IMG/VR virus record: IMGVR_UViG_3300030012_004039
Coordinates: 53,844-104,035 of that record
Reading direction: 5' to 3' (one strand)
Source of the DNA: a virus
Length of the DNA stretch: 50,192 nt
Shown here piece by piece: positions 1-7,876 of the stretch. The position numbers and the translations under genes are program-made. Every line of letters begins with the position of its first letter. Position 1 is the first letter of the stretch. The notes under the pieces are model-generated. The model saw only the letters and a list, made by a program, of their open reading frames with translations, had not been told where the DNA came from and searched no databases.

Positions 1-920
1 TTATCATTATTAAAATAAATACCTGGCTCCCCTGCTCCTGATAATTCAACTCTTTTCCATAAATCTAAAAAGAATTGTTTAGTAATTTTATGTCTCATAA
101 GAACGGCAGAATTATTAGCTCTACCTCTTTGAGGATTATTTTCCCACCATTGACCAGATTTACAAGATATCATTTCATCATCATCAGCATTAAATAGCGA
201 AATAAGTGCTGCACGTCTAATACCACCTGCTAATACAGCGTCAGCAATATGACATACAATATCATGAGCTTCTAATGTAGTAAGTTGAGTTCCATTTTCT
301 TTTTCACGAAGCATACCTTCGATTTTTACTAAACACTCTTTAAGAGGTTGCGGTCCAGGTGCTTTACCACCTGAAGTAACTAGCCTAGCACCTTTAGGTC
401 TAATATCAGAATAATCGAAAATTACTCTTGAACCACCACCATTCATATAAGATTTAAGTAATACTTTTACAGCATCAGCCCAACCTTCTATACTATCACC
501 AATTAAAAATCTTCTTGATCTCTTTGGATATGGTTGAGAAATAGCTGGTAGTTGTTTTACGTGATGTCTTTGTACTGAAAACCCTACACCAGTACCACCT
601 AAAAGTAAAAACATACATTCTGCAAATGAATCGATATGACTTATAGGCATGAAAGCACAATTATATATTCTGTTAGGAGCAACTTCGATTGGTTTTCCAC
701 CGAACTGCATAGATCTCATTGAAGGAAGTATTTTTTTATCATATACCAATTTATAAACTTCTTCTATCTCTTCCTTTAAATTAGGATATGATTTTATATG
801 CATATTTTTATTACGTGTTACTAATTCGTCCCATGTCTCTCTTCTATTCTGCTCAGGTAAATACTTTGCGTATTTCATATAGACAGTAATATCAGAAAGA
901 ATCCTATTTGATACTTCCAT
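1..920 (-). CDS. nrdJ: Adenosylcobalamin-dependent (class II) ribonucleotide reductase, 3' end cut by window edge
   Basis: Reduces ribonucleotides to deoxyribonucleotides for phage DNA synthesis using a cobalamin radical, so it needs no small subunit. I translated it by hand from the ATG at 918-920; about 306 codons are visible and the frame is still open at base 1. Visible signatures are MRSMQFGG, then RIYNCAFMPI, whose Cys matches the first catalytic cysteine region, then FLLLGGTGVGFSVQ and VLAGGIRRAALISLFN, all typical of the monomeric Lactobacillus-type NrdJ/RTPR family rather than class I NrdA. The active-site and C-terminal cysteines lie outside the window. A strong GGAGGA ribosome site sits 7 bases before the ATG. 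It follows the gene 41 helicase by 61 bases and is the last gene of the replication run. Class assignment is fairly sure; monomeric versus dimeric type is less so. Confidence 0.85.
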   Translation of the reverse strand, partial: MEVSNRILSDITVYMKYAKYLPEQNRRETWDELVTRNKNMHIKSYPNLKEEIEEVYKLVYDKKILPSMRSMQFGGKPIEVAPNRIYNCAFMPISHIDSFAECMFLLLGGTGVGFSVQRHHVKQLPAISQPYPKRSRRFLIGDSIEGWADAVKVLLKSYMNGGGSRVIFDYSDIRPKGARLVTSGGKAPGPQPLKECLVKIEGMLREKENGTQLTTLEAHDIVCHIADAVLAGGIRRAALISLFNADDDEMISCKSGQWWENNPQRGRANNSAVLMRHKITKQFFLDLWKRVELSGAGEPGIYFNND

Positions 921-970
921 TTTTTTCCTCCAATTATTTTTTATTTTTTGATGTAATAATAATTATCATT

Positions 971-982
971 ATATACGTATAT
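971..982. promoter_or_regulatory. 12-bp perfect palindrome before nrdJ
   Basis: ATATACGTATAT is self-complementary and lies at the stop codon of the helicase gene, about 50 bases before the nrdJ start, in the only spacer between the two. It could be an operator or part of a promoter. In AT-rich DNA it could also be chance. Confidence 0.25.
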
Positions 983-2364
983 CATTGTAAATTTGCGAAT
1001 GGATCTTTCGATTTATTTTCAGTTGGTTGTACTTCAGTATATTTTTTAGCTAAACGCTTCCTCAAAGCTTCAGACCCACCATCCATTTGTTTTTGAGCTT
1101 GTTTACCATTAACAGACGTCTCTTCATATATCTGTATTTGTCCGTTTGACATATTCATTTTACTAGGAAATGTAATACCATCAGGACCAAATCTATTTTT
1201 AATAACATGCCATCTTCCAGTACCTGCTATTTTATCTTCTATCTTTCTACTTAACGATATTACGAAATCAGCTGTCATAATTTTACTATATGATTCAGCA
1301 ATTTTTTCAGCACCAATAACATCATCTTCTAAAGCAGATCTATTAGCCTGAGAAGCAGTCCATACAGGTATATCATACTCGCCTGCTAAACCTCGTAGAT
1401 CTTCATAAATATTACCTAATTCTAATCTTACTTCTTTACCTGCACCACGCAATAAATCAGCATAATCTACTATAAGTAGATCAGGTTTTTTACTCATCAT
1501 AGTACATCTATCTATATGAGCTTTTAAAGTATTTACAGTTGCAGTTTTAGTAGGATAATATTTTATAATAAGATCACCATCTATTTCAGCTATTTTTTTC
1601 TTAATATCTTCTTGATAATATTTTAAATTTTGAGCTGCTATACCAGTAAATACAGAATCGAATCTTAAACCAACATAAGCACCGCTTAACTCTAATGTAT
1701 ATTGTATTACAGTTTTACCAGCTTTTACTGCGTTTGCAGCAGCATTAACTAATCCCCATGATTTCCCGATACCTGCAGGAGCAACAAATACACCTAACTC
1801 ACCAGGTCCTAATCCACCATCCATAAGATCATCGATAACGTCCCATCCAGTAGGTACAGTTTTTCTGGTAGTTTCAGAAAATCTATCATCGATCATACTC
1901 ATATATTCATGTCCAAGATCTCTATCTGCACCAGCTTTAAGAGCATCATCTATTTTATGCTTTATACCATCATAATCTCCACGTTGAAGAAGATTAACAG
2001 ATTCCATAATAGCACCTTTTAATTTTTGATTCTTACAAAACTTTATAGTTTCATCTTGAACGAAATCCATATCTTCAGCTTCTAGATGTTTCATTACTTC
2101 TTTTAAAGTATCAACTATACTCGTTTTAAGAACTTCGTTATCTACCGAATCAACATTTACTTTCATCACTTCAAGAGTAGGTAAAGATTTATATTCACTA
2201 AAATATTCGATAACAGTATTAGCTATCCATTTATTAGAATCAGATTCAAAATAATTTGAATCTAAAATATCACTTACTTGCTGTAAAAAAGTTTTATTTT
2301 TAAATAAAGCAGCTAAAAGCTTTATTTGAAAACTATATCCATATGTATTAAAAGTATCGCTCAT
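982..2364 (-). CDS. 41: Replicative DNA helicase, T4 gp41/DnaB-like
   Basis: Hexameric 5'-3' helicase that unwinds the phage replication fork and works with a primase. The 460 residues are close to T4 gp41 (about 475). The N-terminal helical domain covers roughly residues 1-160. The RecA-fold core has Walker A APAGIGKS at 195-202, Walker B in LLIVDYADLL near 295, then the motif WTASQANRSA and the region around NRFGPDG typical of DnaB-family motif H4 and arginine finger. The C-terminus is charged and probably flexible. It sits directly after the RNase H-like gene and before nrdJ, downstream of gene 32 and uvsX, as a replication/recombination run. No Shine-Dalgarno is visible at the ATG; the leader is AT-rich, which would suit a Bacteroidetes-type host. 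Confidence 0.93.
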   Translation of the reverse strand: MSDTFNTYGYSFQIKLLAALFKNKTFLQQVSDILDSNYFESDSNKWIANTVIEYFSEYKSLPTLEVMKVNVDSVDNEVLKTSIVDTLKEVMKHLEAEDMDFVQDETIKFCKNQKLKGAIMESVNLLQRGDYDGIKHKIDDALKAGADRDLGHEYMSMIDDRFSETTRKTVPTGWDVIDDLMDGGLGPGELGVFVAPAGIGKSWGLVNAAANAVKAGKTVIQYTLELSGAYVGLRFDSVFTGIAAQNLKYYQEDIKKKIAEIDGDLIIKYYPTKTATVNTLKAHIDRCTMMSKKPDLLIVDYADLLRGAGKEVRLELGNIYEDLRGLAGEYDIPVWTASQANRSALEDDVIGAEKIAESYSKIMTADFVISLSRKIEDKIAGTGRWHVIKNRFGPDGITFPSKMNMSNGQIQIYEETSVNGKQAQKQMDGGSEALRKRLAKKYTEVQPTENKSKDPFANLQ

Positions 2365-2392
2365 ATTTACAATATATGAAATTTATTACTCA

Positions 2393-3439
2393 TTAACAAC
2401 TTTTATTAAAAGTATCTGCATGAGTATCTAATCTCAAAAATCTTTCCCTTAACCAAAATTCTAAATTTCTAAAAACTCCTGTAACACCATCTTCTATTAC
2501 CATTAATTTTAATTTAGTAGAGTTCATTCTACTTATAGGGTTACGTATAATATCCATTATTTTATTTTTAGAATTACCACTTATATCTACTTCACTTAAT
2601 TGCATTAACTTATAATTTAATTCAATTTGCTCTCTATTATTAAAAATATTTTGCATAACTTTAATTTTAGAATCTTTACATTCACTAACAAGTTGATCGA
2701 TAGTAATTTTCTCATCAGAAAATAATAAAGGTAGTCTTTTTTGTAAAGTTGTAATTCCAGTACCTCTTATACCTGGAATATTATCAGATTTATCACCTGT
2801 AAGAGTTCTAAATAATAAATAATTATGTGCAGGTAATTTATAGTCTTGTACTACATCGTTTTTAAAATATAATTTTTTCTTTGTAGGTGACCAAACTGCA
2901 ATTCTATCATCTACTAGTTGTATAAAATCTTTATCAGAAGACATAATAAAAATTTTACTATCTACTAATAACTGTTTACTAATATATGCAATAGCGTCAT
3001 CAGCTTCTATATTTTGCGGAGCTAATATTTGAACTGGTAAATTATCAAGATATTGAACTAATCTACCTAACTGCATTTTCATATTTTGATCTTCTGAATC
3101 TTTATCAGAAAATGCGTTAGTTCTATTAAGTTTAGTTCTTACTAATCTATTAGCTTTATAATCAGGATAGATTTTTCTTCTTCTTTGACTACCTCCTTTA
3201 CCATCAAAACATACTATAACTCTTGTTGGTTGAAGAGTTTTTATTGCAAAACCTATAGACATTAAAAATCCTGTAATTCCACCAACATGAATACCATCAT
3301 CATTTGTTACAGGTGATACAGCAAAACTTCTTATAAACGTATTTAAACCATCTATAATTAAAACTTTATCATTTGGAGAAGCTACTGAAGCTTTTCCTTC
3401 TTCTAAATTTTCTAATATACTAAAATATTTCTTTTTCAT
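2393..3439 (-). CDS. rnh: 5'-3' exonuclease / RNase H-like flap nuclease (FEN family)
   Basis: Removes RNA primers and 5' flaps from lagging-strand fragments, the role of T4 RNase H. The 348-residue protein shows the FEN/5'-3' exonuclease acid clusters in order: IIDGLN near residue 29, VCFDGKGG near 80 followed by the basic stretch RRRKIYPDYKANR, EADDAIAY near 146, MSSDKDFIQL, and LTGDKSDNIPGIRGTG, the helix-hairpin-helix-like DNA-binding loop. All expected metal-binding acids are present. T4 RNase H is 305 residues, so this one is slightly longer. It lies between uvsX and gene 41, separated from uvsX by a 179-base spacer with a hairpin. The start is the ATG after an A-rich leader; no clear GGAG is seen. 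An alternative name is DNA polymerase I-like 5' nuclease; the biochemical role would be the same. Confidence 0.9.
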   Translation of the reverse strand: MKKKYFSILENLEEGKASVASPNDKVLIIDGLNTFIRSFAVSPVTNDDGIHVGGITGFLMSIGFAIKTLQPTRVIVCFDGKGGSQRRRKIYPDYKANRLVRTKLNRTNAFSDKDSEDQNMKMQLGRLVQYLDNLPVQILAPQNIEADDAIAYISKQLLVDSKIFIMSSDKDFIQLVDDRIAVWSPTKKKLYFKNDVVQDYKLPAHNYLLFRTLTGDKSDNIPGIRGTGITTLQKRLPLLFSDEKITIDQLVSECKDSKIKVMQNIFNNREQIELNYKLMQLSEVDISGNSKNKIMDIIRNPISRMNSTKLKLMVIEDGVTGVFRNLEFWLRERFLRLDTHADTFNKSC

Positions 3440-3460
3440 TTTTTTTCTTTTTAAGATAAA

Positions 3461-3495
3461 GGTAGGGACGTCAACTAAATGTATCGGTCCCTACC
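3461..3495 (-). terminator. Hairpin in the uvsX-rnh spacer, possible attenuator or structured leader
   Basis: A perfect 9-bp inverted repeat (GGTAGGGAC at 3461-3469 with GTCCCTACC at 3487-3495) encloses a 17-base loop. On the minus-strand transcript it is followed by an interrupted T run (TTTATCTT) and then the A-rich leader of the nuclease gene. It is GC-rich against an AT-rich background, so it is probably selected. The weak T tract and large loop make a standard terminator uncertain; a processing site or protein-binding hairpin is as likely. The rest of the spacer (3496-3618) holds a further weak pairing (GAGCT at 3498 with AGCTC at 3536) and no ORF. No tRNA fold was recognised. Confidence 0.4.
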
Positions 3496-3618
3496 ATGAG
3501 CTGTTAGTTTTATATGATTTAGTATCGAGTAATATAGCTCTCCTCTCTACATTGGTATCAGCACATATAAATTTTCACATTAATATTCACAGGGCTATAG
3601 GACTGTAAATACTACTCA

Positions 3619-4731
3619 TTATCCCTCCGGTACCGGCTCATCACTAATCTGTATATCATCAATACCTATTGTATCAGTTTTATATTCCATAACTAATGCA
3701 TTACATATTTTTGTATATACTTCATCTTTAATAATAGGATTCTCCTCTAATAGTTTTTGCCAATCTTTAGACAAAAACTTATGAGACTTGCCATCTTCGC
3801 TCACATAAGTATACCAAGCACCTCCTGCTGATACTAACTTTTGAGCTTTCATAACCTTTAACCAACCACCATAATCATCGACTCCTGAATCAAAATAAAT
3901 TTCAAATTCAGCTTTACGTAAAGGAGGTCCCATCCTATTCTTAACGACTTGAGCTTGAGTTTTAATTCCAATAGTCTCATCAACACCATTTACTTTAGCT
4001 TTGATTTGACCCATAGATTTTAATCTCAATCTACAGCTTGAATGAAAAGCAATAGCTTTACCACCGGATGTAGTCCAAGGATCACCGAACATAACTCCGA
4101 GTTTTTGTCTTAACTGATTAGTAAATATAAGAGCTATTCTCTGTCTACCAACCATTTGAGTAACCTTTCTCATTGCTTTCGATAATACAATCGCCTTGGA
4201 AGTCGCCCAACCGTCTTTACTATAATCAGATTCACTTTCAACAGCAGTAGTAGCAGCAGCTACCGAATCAACAACTATAGAAACTAATCTATCTTTATTA
4301 GATTCTCTAATTTTAGTAATAATATTTTCGATAACTTCAAAAATATCTTCGACAGTTTCTAGCTGGACGTATAACATATTTTGAACATCTACACCGATAC
4401 AACGTAAGAACTCTTCGTTCATAGCGTTTTCAGTATCTATATAAACTGCTAAACCACCTTTCTTTTGCGTATTAGCTAATAAATGAGCAGCTAGTAAAGA
4501 TTTACCACTACCTTCTAAACCTGTTATTTCGGTAATTCTACCAACAGGTATTCCTCCATTAGCACGATTAGCAATAGCAAGGTCAAGCATAGACGATCCA
4601 GTAGATATCCATTCAGTTAAATCAGTTGGAGTATCTTCAGAACCATCTAAAAAATATGCTACTTTATAATCTTTAAATTTTTTATTTAAGCTATCTGCTA
4701 GAACAGAAGCTAGATCGTCTCTTTTTGACAT
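3619..4731 (-). CDS. uvsX: UvsX/RecA-family strand-exchange recombinase
   Basis: Forms filaments on single-stranded DNA and drives homologous pairing, recombination-dependent replication and repair. The 370 residues compare with 391 for T4 UvsX. Walker A GLEGSGKS is at 71-78, the Walker B strand SIVVDS at about 151-156, followed by the RecA-like element TNQLRQKLGVMFGDPWTTSGGKAIAFHSS, read as several short blocks containing loops L1 and L2 (key residues QLRQK and TSGGKA). The C-terminus is acidic (IQISDEPVPEG), as in many ssDNA-coating recombinases that interact with gp32. GAGG lies about 9 bases before the ATG. It starts 13 bases after gene 32, the protein it must displace from DNA, so the two are likely cotranscribed. 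The L2 region looks more RecA-like than T4 UvsX does, as is common in marine T4-like phages. Confidence 0.93.
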   Translation of the reverse strand: MSKRDDLASVLADSLNKKFKDYKVAYFLDGSEDTPTDLTEWISTGSSMLDLAIANRANGGIPVGRITEITGLEGSGKSLLAAHLLANTQKKGGLAVYIDTENAMNEEFLRCIGVDVQNMLYVQLETVEDIFEVIENIITKIRESNKDRLVSIVVDSVAAATTAVESESDYSKDGWATSKAIVLSKAMRKVTQMVGRQRIALIFTNQLRQKLGVMFGDPWTTSGGKAIAFHSSCRLRLKSMGQIKAKVNGVDETIGIKTQAQVVKNRMGPPLRKAEFEIYFDSGVDDYGGWLKVMKAQKLVSAGGAWYTYVSEDGKSHKFLSKDWQKLLEENPIIKDEVYTKICNALVMEYKTDTIGIDDIQISDEPVPEG

Positions 4732-4744
4732 ATGTTATAACCTC

Positions 4745-5494
4745 TTATTTAAATAATTCATCGAATGCTTGATTAACGTCATCTACTTTTTTACCTTCAG
4801 CAGCAGTTTCAGCAGCAGGAGCAGTATTCTCATGCGCTTCTTCTTGAGGGTCTAACCACTCTTGTAATGCTTGTTTAAGATCATCATATGATACTTCTTT
4901 AAATATTTCAGTAATCTCTTTTTGACCATCAGTAATTTTACTAGCTACATCTTTATTATCTGTAGCTTGAGTTTGATTAGGTTTTACTCTAATCGACGTT
5001 TTAGGAAAGCTTCCAGCTCCTTCAGCAGCGATAAATTCAACAGTAACATCTCTACCGTTCATAAGATCGGTAATATCACCATAATCAGGATCTGCGATAA
5101 TACTTAATAATTCTTGATATACGGTTTTACCGAATCCCCAGAACTTTACACCTTCGCTTTCTTGACCTCTTACAATAATAGGAACATAAGTTCTCATTTT
5201 AGGTTCCATTTTTCTAGCCATTTGCCAATCTTCTTTATTACCAGAAGATTTAAGTTGTTCACAAAATTCTACAACTGGATCAGCTTTACCGAAAGTTACA
5301 GGTGATAAATATATCTTCTTACCAAGATTATAATGAAAGTATAATTCCTGAAAAGGATTATCTTTATTATACTGATAAGGTACGATTCTGATTGTTTGTT
5401 TGCCCGGCTCGGGCTTCCACAGGTTATTTTGTTTACCTGTTGTAGTTTGCAAGTTAGTTAATTTCTTGCGGATAGCGTCTAAATCAATTGCCAT
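4745..5494 (-). CDS. 32: Single-stranded DNA-binding protein gp32-like, without the zinc site
   Basis: Coats ssDNA during replication and recombination and recruits helicase and recombinase. The 249 residues follow the T4 gp32 plan: a basic N-terminal cooperativity segment (LDAIRKKLTNLQ), an OB-fold core with RIVPYQYN, ELYFHYNLGKKIYLSP and VKFWGFGKTVYQ aromatic/basic patches, and an acidic C-terminal tail (VDDVNQAFDELF). T4 gp32 is 301 residues and binds zinc through a His/Cys cluster; here only one cysteine (VEFCEQL) is present, so no structural zinc is expected. A good AAAGGAG ribosome site lies 5 bases from the ATG. A variant of the recurring GATATTTAT motif is found about 50 bases upstream. 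Located 13 bases before uvsX. Confidence 0.88.
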   Translation of the reverse strand: MAIDLDAIRKKLTNLQTTTGKQNNLWKPEPGKQTIRIVPYQYNKDNPFQELYFHYNLGKKIYLSPVTFGKADPVVEFCEQLKSSGNKEDWQMARKMEPKMRTYVPIIVRGQESEGVKFWGFGKTVYQELLSIIADPDYGDITDLMNGRDVTVEFIAAEGAGSFPKTSIRVKPNQTQATDNKDVASKITDGQKEITEIFKEVSYDDLKQALQEWLDPQEEAHENTAPAAETAAEGKKVDDVNQAFDELFK

Positions 5495-5542
5495 TTTTTA
5501 CTCCTTTAATTTATTAATTATTAATTGTCATTTGTTATTCTA

Positions 5543-5553
5543 TAATAAATATC
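5543..5553 (-). promoter_or_regulatory. Variant GATATTTATT motif upstream of gene 32
   Basis: Coding strand reads GATATTTATTA, 49-59 bases before the gene 32 ATG, in the 71-base spacer. Same core as the recurring upstream motif of this genome, and the same T variant as the site before phoH. Confidence 0.4.
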
Positions 5554-5565
5554 GCCTGACGTTAT

Positions 5566-6063
5566 TTATCCCTTAATATAAGAAACTTTTTTCGTTCTAG
5601 CAACATCTTTACAATGAAAATAGAACTTTGTTAAATTATGAGGAAACTCTTCCATCATACTTCTTATTTCAAATTTATCTAAACCGAACGTTTTATGTAA
5701 TTCATCAACTAAACGATTTAATCTATCTAATTCAGTATTATAACCATCTTCAAATAATTTATTTCTACGTTTATAATATCTCATTTCAATATCTATATAT
5801 TGAGTATCAGTTTTAGGATCTTCAAATCCTTTATAATTTTTTTCAAACTCTTCTAATTCCTCTTTCATCCAATGCATTTCATACTCAGCTTCTTTAAAAA
5901 ATTGAGGATAATCGAAATCACCGTTTTCAATTTTATCTAAAAGTTTAGCAGAAGGTTTCAGCGACTTATGAACTGGAAATCTTCTCCACCAATAAAAAGG
6001 TAATCTACTTCTATGTTTAGGTTTTTTAGGTATTCTCATATTAAGGGTATATACATAGTTCAT
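5566..6063 (-). CDS. Unknown protein, 165 residues
   Basis: No family recognised. The N-terminus is strongly basic (RIPKKPKHRSRLPFYWWRRFP), and the middle has a negatively charged helical stretch (MHWMKEELEEFEKNYKGFE) followed by a basic/aromatic one (MRYYKRRNKLFEDGY), suggesting a helical, possibly nucleic-acid- or partner-binding protein. Two starts are possible: ATG at 6061-6063, which overlaps the preceding lipoprotein gene by 23 bases, or ATG at 6037-6039 (MRIPKK), which avoids the overlap. Neither has a clear Shine-Dalgarno. It is the last gene of a cluster of small unknown genes just before the gene 32 spacer. Confidence 0.65.
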   Translation of the reverse strand: MNYVYTLNMRIPKKPKHRSRLPFYWWRRFPVHKSLKPSAKLLDKIENGDFDYPQFFKEAEYEMHWMKEELEEFEKNYKGFEDPKTDTQYIDIEMRYYKRRNKLFEDGYNTELDRLNRLVDELHKTFGLDKFEIRSMMEEFPHNLTKFYFHCKDVARTKKVSYIKG

Positions 6064-6334
6064 TATTACAAAGAGGGCTGCCAGTAAAATATAATTGGTT
6101 TACATTATGTCCATTATATTCAGGGTCAAAATTAGTTGCATCCCAATCACAACATACTTGATCTAATAATAATTCTTTTTCACAACTAGTAAACATTAAT
6201 AATGATAATAATAAACATACAATTGTTATTACAAAAGTTTTACTAATTTTATTATCAACGTTTATTGATTTTTTTGTAATAGGAAACCTACCCTGATTAC
6301 CCATACCATCATAATCTGTACAATTTCTTCTCAT
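6041..6334 (-). CDS. Small predicted lipoprotein of Bacteroidetes style
   Basis: A 97-residue protein with an unusually long cytoplasmic N-region, a hydrophobic stretch at about 33-50 (TFVITIVCLLLSLLMFTS) and a lipobox-like Cys51 followed by EKE. SCEKE after a hydrophobic segment is a common start of mature lipoproteins in Flavobacteriia, where acidic/lysine residues after the Cys direct surface export. The mature part, with CCDWDATNFDPEYNG and the final LCIYP, resembles the short cysteine repeats ending in CIYP in flavobacterial surface proteins. An AGGAAATA-type ribosome site precedes the ATG; Met11 is an alternative start. It could be a superinfection-exclusion or envelope-modifying protein, but function is unknown. 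The resemblance is from memory of family patterns, not a search. Confidence 0.6.
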   Translation of the reverse strand: MRRNCTDYDGMGNQGRFPITKKSINVDNKISKTFVITIVCLLLSLLMFTSCEKELLLDQVCCDWDATNFDPEYNGHNVNQLYFTGSPLCNNELCIYP

Positions 6335-6335
6335 A

Positions 6336-6680
6336 TTATTTCCAAAATATTTGTAAAGCTACTAAAGTGGTAGCTAAAATTAACGATATTAAAGTTTTAG
6401 TAGTAATTCCTTCTCCCATAATAACGTAAGTAAGTATACTAAAAGCTATCATTCCAGTTCCAAAACCTATAAATCTACCAGGCCATAAAGAACCATTAAA
6501 AAATTCTACTACATAAGTAGTAGCATAGATAAACATATAAGATATAGGTAAAGAAAAAATACATGCCATATAAAACGGATTCTCTTTTGCCCATGTATTT
6601 ATAAATTGACCGTTAGTCTGAAACCATATTAAAGCTTGACCTAGTAAAAATAAAATTATTCCTATTAACAACTTAAGCAT
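6336..6680 (-). CDS. Small multi-pass membrane protein, unknown
   Basis: 114 residues with four hydrophobic segments (about 3-20, 34-54, 68-85 and 93-110) and few charges between them: a predicted four-helix inner-membrane protein. No family recognised. It ends one base before the lipoprotein gene start and overlaps the upstream gene by 8 bases, so the small-gene cluster looks like one operon. A holin role is possible on size and topology alone but there is no direct support, and it is far from the candidate lysis genes near 38-39 kb. Confidence 0.6.
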   Translation of the reverse strand: MLKLLIGIILFLLGQALIWFQTNGQFINTWAKENPFYMACIFSLPISYMFIYATTYVVEFFNGSLWPGRFIGFGTGMIAFSILTYVIMGEGITTKTLISLILATTLVALQIFWK

Positions 6681-6951
6681 ATCTTCTCCAAATTTTATTT
6701 AAAACTATTTTCATTTTTTTATCAAACAGAAAATTATTATCTAGCATTCCTGATAATCCTAATTTTATATTATTAACAAAATCCATATCTTTACCAAACA
6801 TTATACCATTAGGAGAATCCATAGGCATATCACCGTTCTTATTCTCCCAAGCTCTCATACGCTTAAGTAGTTTAGCAATTTTTATAAGTCGTTGATCTAA
6901 ATTAGGACCACCGTCTACATAATCTCCCCATGTCCATTTATGTTCTTTCAT
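6673..6951 (-). CDS. Unknown small basic protein, 92 residues
   Basis: I place the start at the ATG at 6949-6951 (MKEHKWTWGDYVDGG); a longer reading from 6960 would need a TTG codon and overlap the neighbour. The stop codon of the upstream gene is one base away (TAATATG), which favours coupled translation. The sequence is soluble-looking and basic, with WTWGDYVDGGPNLDQRLIK and a basic C-terminus IVLNKIWRRYA. No family recognised. Confidence 0.6.
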   Translation of the reverse strand: MKEHKWTWGDYVDGGPNLDQRLIKIAKLLKRMRAWENKNGDMPMDSPNGIMFGKDMDFVNNIKLGLSGMLDNNFLFDKKMKIVLNKIWRRYA

Positions 6952-6952
6952 A

Positions 6953-7198
6953 TTATGCAAAAGGATTATAAGTTACTAAATAATTCCATAACTCGCCGCA
7001 CTCATCATCTTCATCAACTAATTGTAATTGAATCTCACGATGACCTAATATCTTACTAACTTTAGCTAAATCATCATTAGATATCTTATTCCAATAACCA
7101 AATCTTAAAGATATAGTTTTATCATCTACACCGCCAATTTCAACATCGCAGTCAACTACTTTTTTAATCTCAACTAATTTATCTATTTCTATTCTCAT
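6953..7198 (-). CDS. Unknown small acidic protein, 81 residues
   Basis: A compact protein with alternating beta-like stretches (IEIDKLVEIKKVVDCDVEI, KTISLRFGYWN) and an acidic C-terminal half (VDEDDECGELWNYLV). No family recognised. It is bracketed by small unknown genes with gaps of 1-12 bases and shares their transcript. Confidence 0.55.
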   Translation of the reverse strand: MRIEIDKLVEIKKVVDCDVEIGGVDDKTISLRFGYWNKISNDDLAKVSKILGHREIQLQLVDEDDECGELWNYLVTYNPFA

Positions 7199-7210
7199 AA
7201 TATACGAATT

Positions 7211-7408
7211 TTATTTCGAAAAACCAACAAATAAAGACATACCACCTAAACAAGTAGCTGCCATAAAGAATCCCATTTCGTTCAAAGGATCAGCAAAGTC
7301 GATATAATTTAATATATCTCCAGTACCGGTCATATAAGCGACAACTAAACAAAGGATTCCGAACACAATAATCATTGATTTTTTCGATAACATAACTAAA
7401 TTTTCCAT
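7211..7408 (-). CDS. Small two-helix membrane protein, unknown
   Basis: 65 residues with hydrophobic segments at about 12-28 (SMIIVFGILCLVVAYMTG) and 43-62 (MGFFMAATCLGGMSLFVGF), so two membrane passes are likely. It is the first gene of the small-gene cluster that runs to the gene 32 spacer. There is no clear Shine-Dalgarno; a T4-late-like TATAAATA lies about 15 bases upstream on the coding strand. Confidence 0.5.
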   Translation of the reverse strand: MENLVMLSKKSMIIVFGILCLVVAYMTGTGDILNYIDFADPLNEMGFFMAATCLGGMSLFVGFSK

Positions 7409-7422
7409 ATCTATAACGTTTT

Positions 7423-7430
7423 TATTTATA
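7423..7430 (-). promoter_or_regulatory. T4-late-type TATAAATA in the coding orientation
   Basis: The coding strand reads AGATATAAATAAAAACG upstream of the 7211-7408 gene, containing the exact T4 late core TATAAATA. It is the only intergenic site I noticed with the canonical orientation; most related motifs here read in the opposite sense. The 63-base spacer holds nothing else I recognise. Confidence 0.4.
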
Positions 7431-7471
7431 TCTAAATATAAGATAAATTATTCGGGGAGGCAACTATTTTA

Positions 7472-7876
7472 CTAGTTTTTTTTCACTTTTATATGAATTA
7501 TATCGTGAACTGATGTATCTATTCTACGTAAACCATCATCATTAGTAAGTAGTATACAGTCTCTATAATTTTCCCAATCAAGTTGGTATGAAGTGTCGAG
7601 TACACCGTTATTAACTATTTCTATAGCTCTATTGAGAGCGTTAATTGTATAAAGGGTATTCGTATGTTTTTTACGATGTAAAGATATAGTATGATCTAGT
7701 TTAGAATTATCGATAGATCTATCTATATTATAGGTACACATTAAATCGAAAGTATTATCTACATCTTCTAATACAAAAATCTTATTGTAAATAACATCAT
7801 ATGTATTTACTATAGTATCAACTGTTTTGCGCAGCTTTCTAGTATTCGAAAATGTACATAATAATTGAGTTTGCAT
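7472..7876 (-). CDS. Conserved-looking unknown protein, 134 residues
   Basis: A cysteine-poor soluble protein beginning MQTQLLCTFSNTRKLRKTV and containing MCTYNIDR and ILLTNDDGLRR. I believe similar short proteins recur in marine T4-like phages without known function, but this is memory, not a search. It starts in the stop codon of the upstream 635-residue gene (TAATG), so its translation is probably coupled to that gene. The final stretch HDIIHIKVKKN is basic. Confidence 0.6.
   Translation of the reverse strand: MQTQLLCTFSNTRKLRKTVDTIVNTYDVIYNKIFVLEDVDNTFDLMCTYNIDRSIDNSKLDHTISLHRKKHTNTLYTINALNRAIEIVNNGVLDTSYQLDWENYRDCILLTNDDGLRRIDTSVHDIIHIKVKKN

Noticed and set aside
3496-3618. A tRNA or tmRNA in the uvsX-rnh spacer
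   Set aside because: No T-arm consensus, no acceptor pairing and no anticodon arm could be drawn.
6336-6680. Holin call for the four-helix membrane protein
   Set aside because: Topology alone, far from other lysis candidates.
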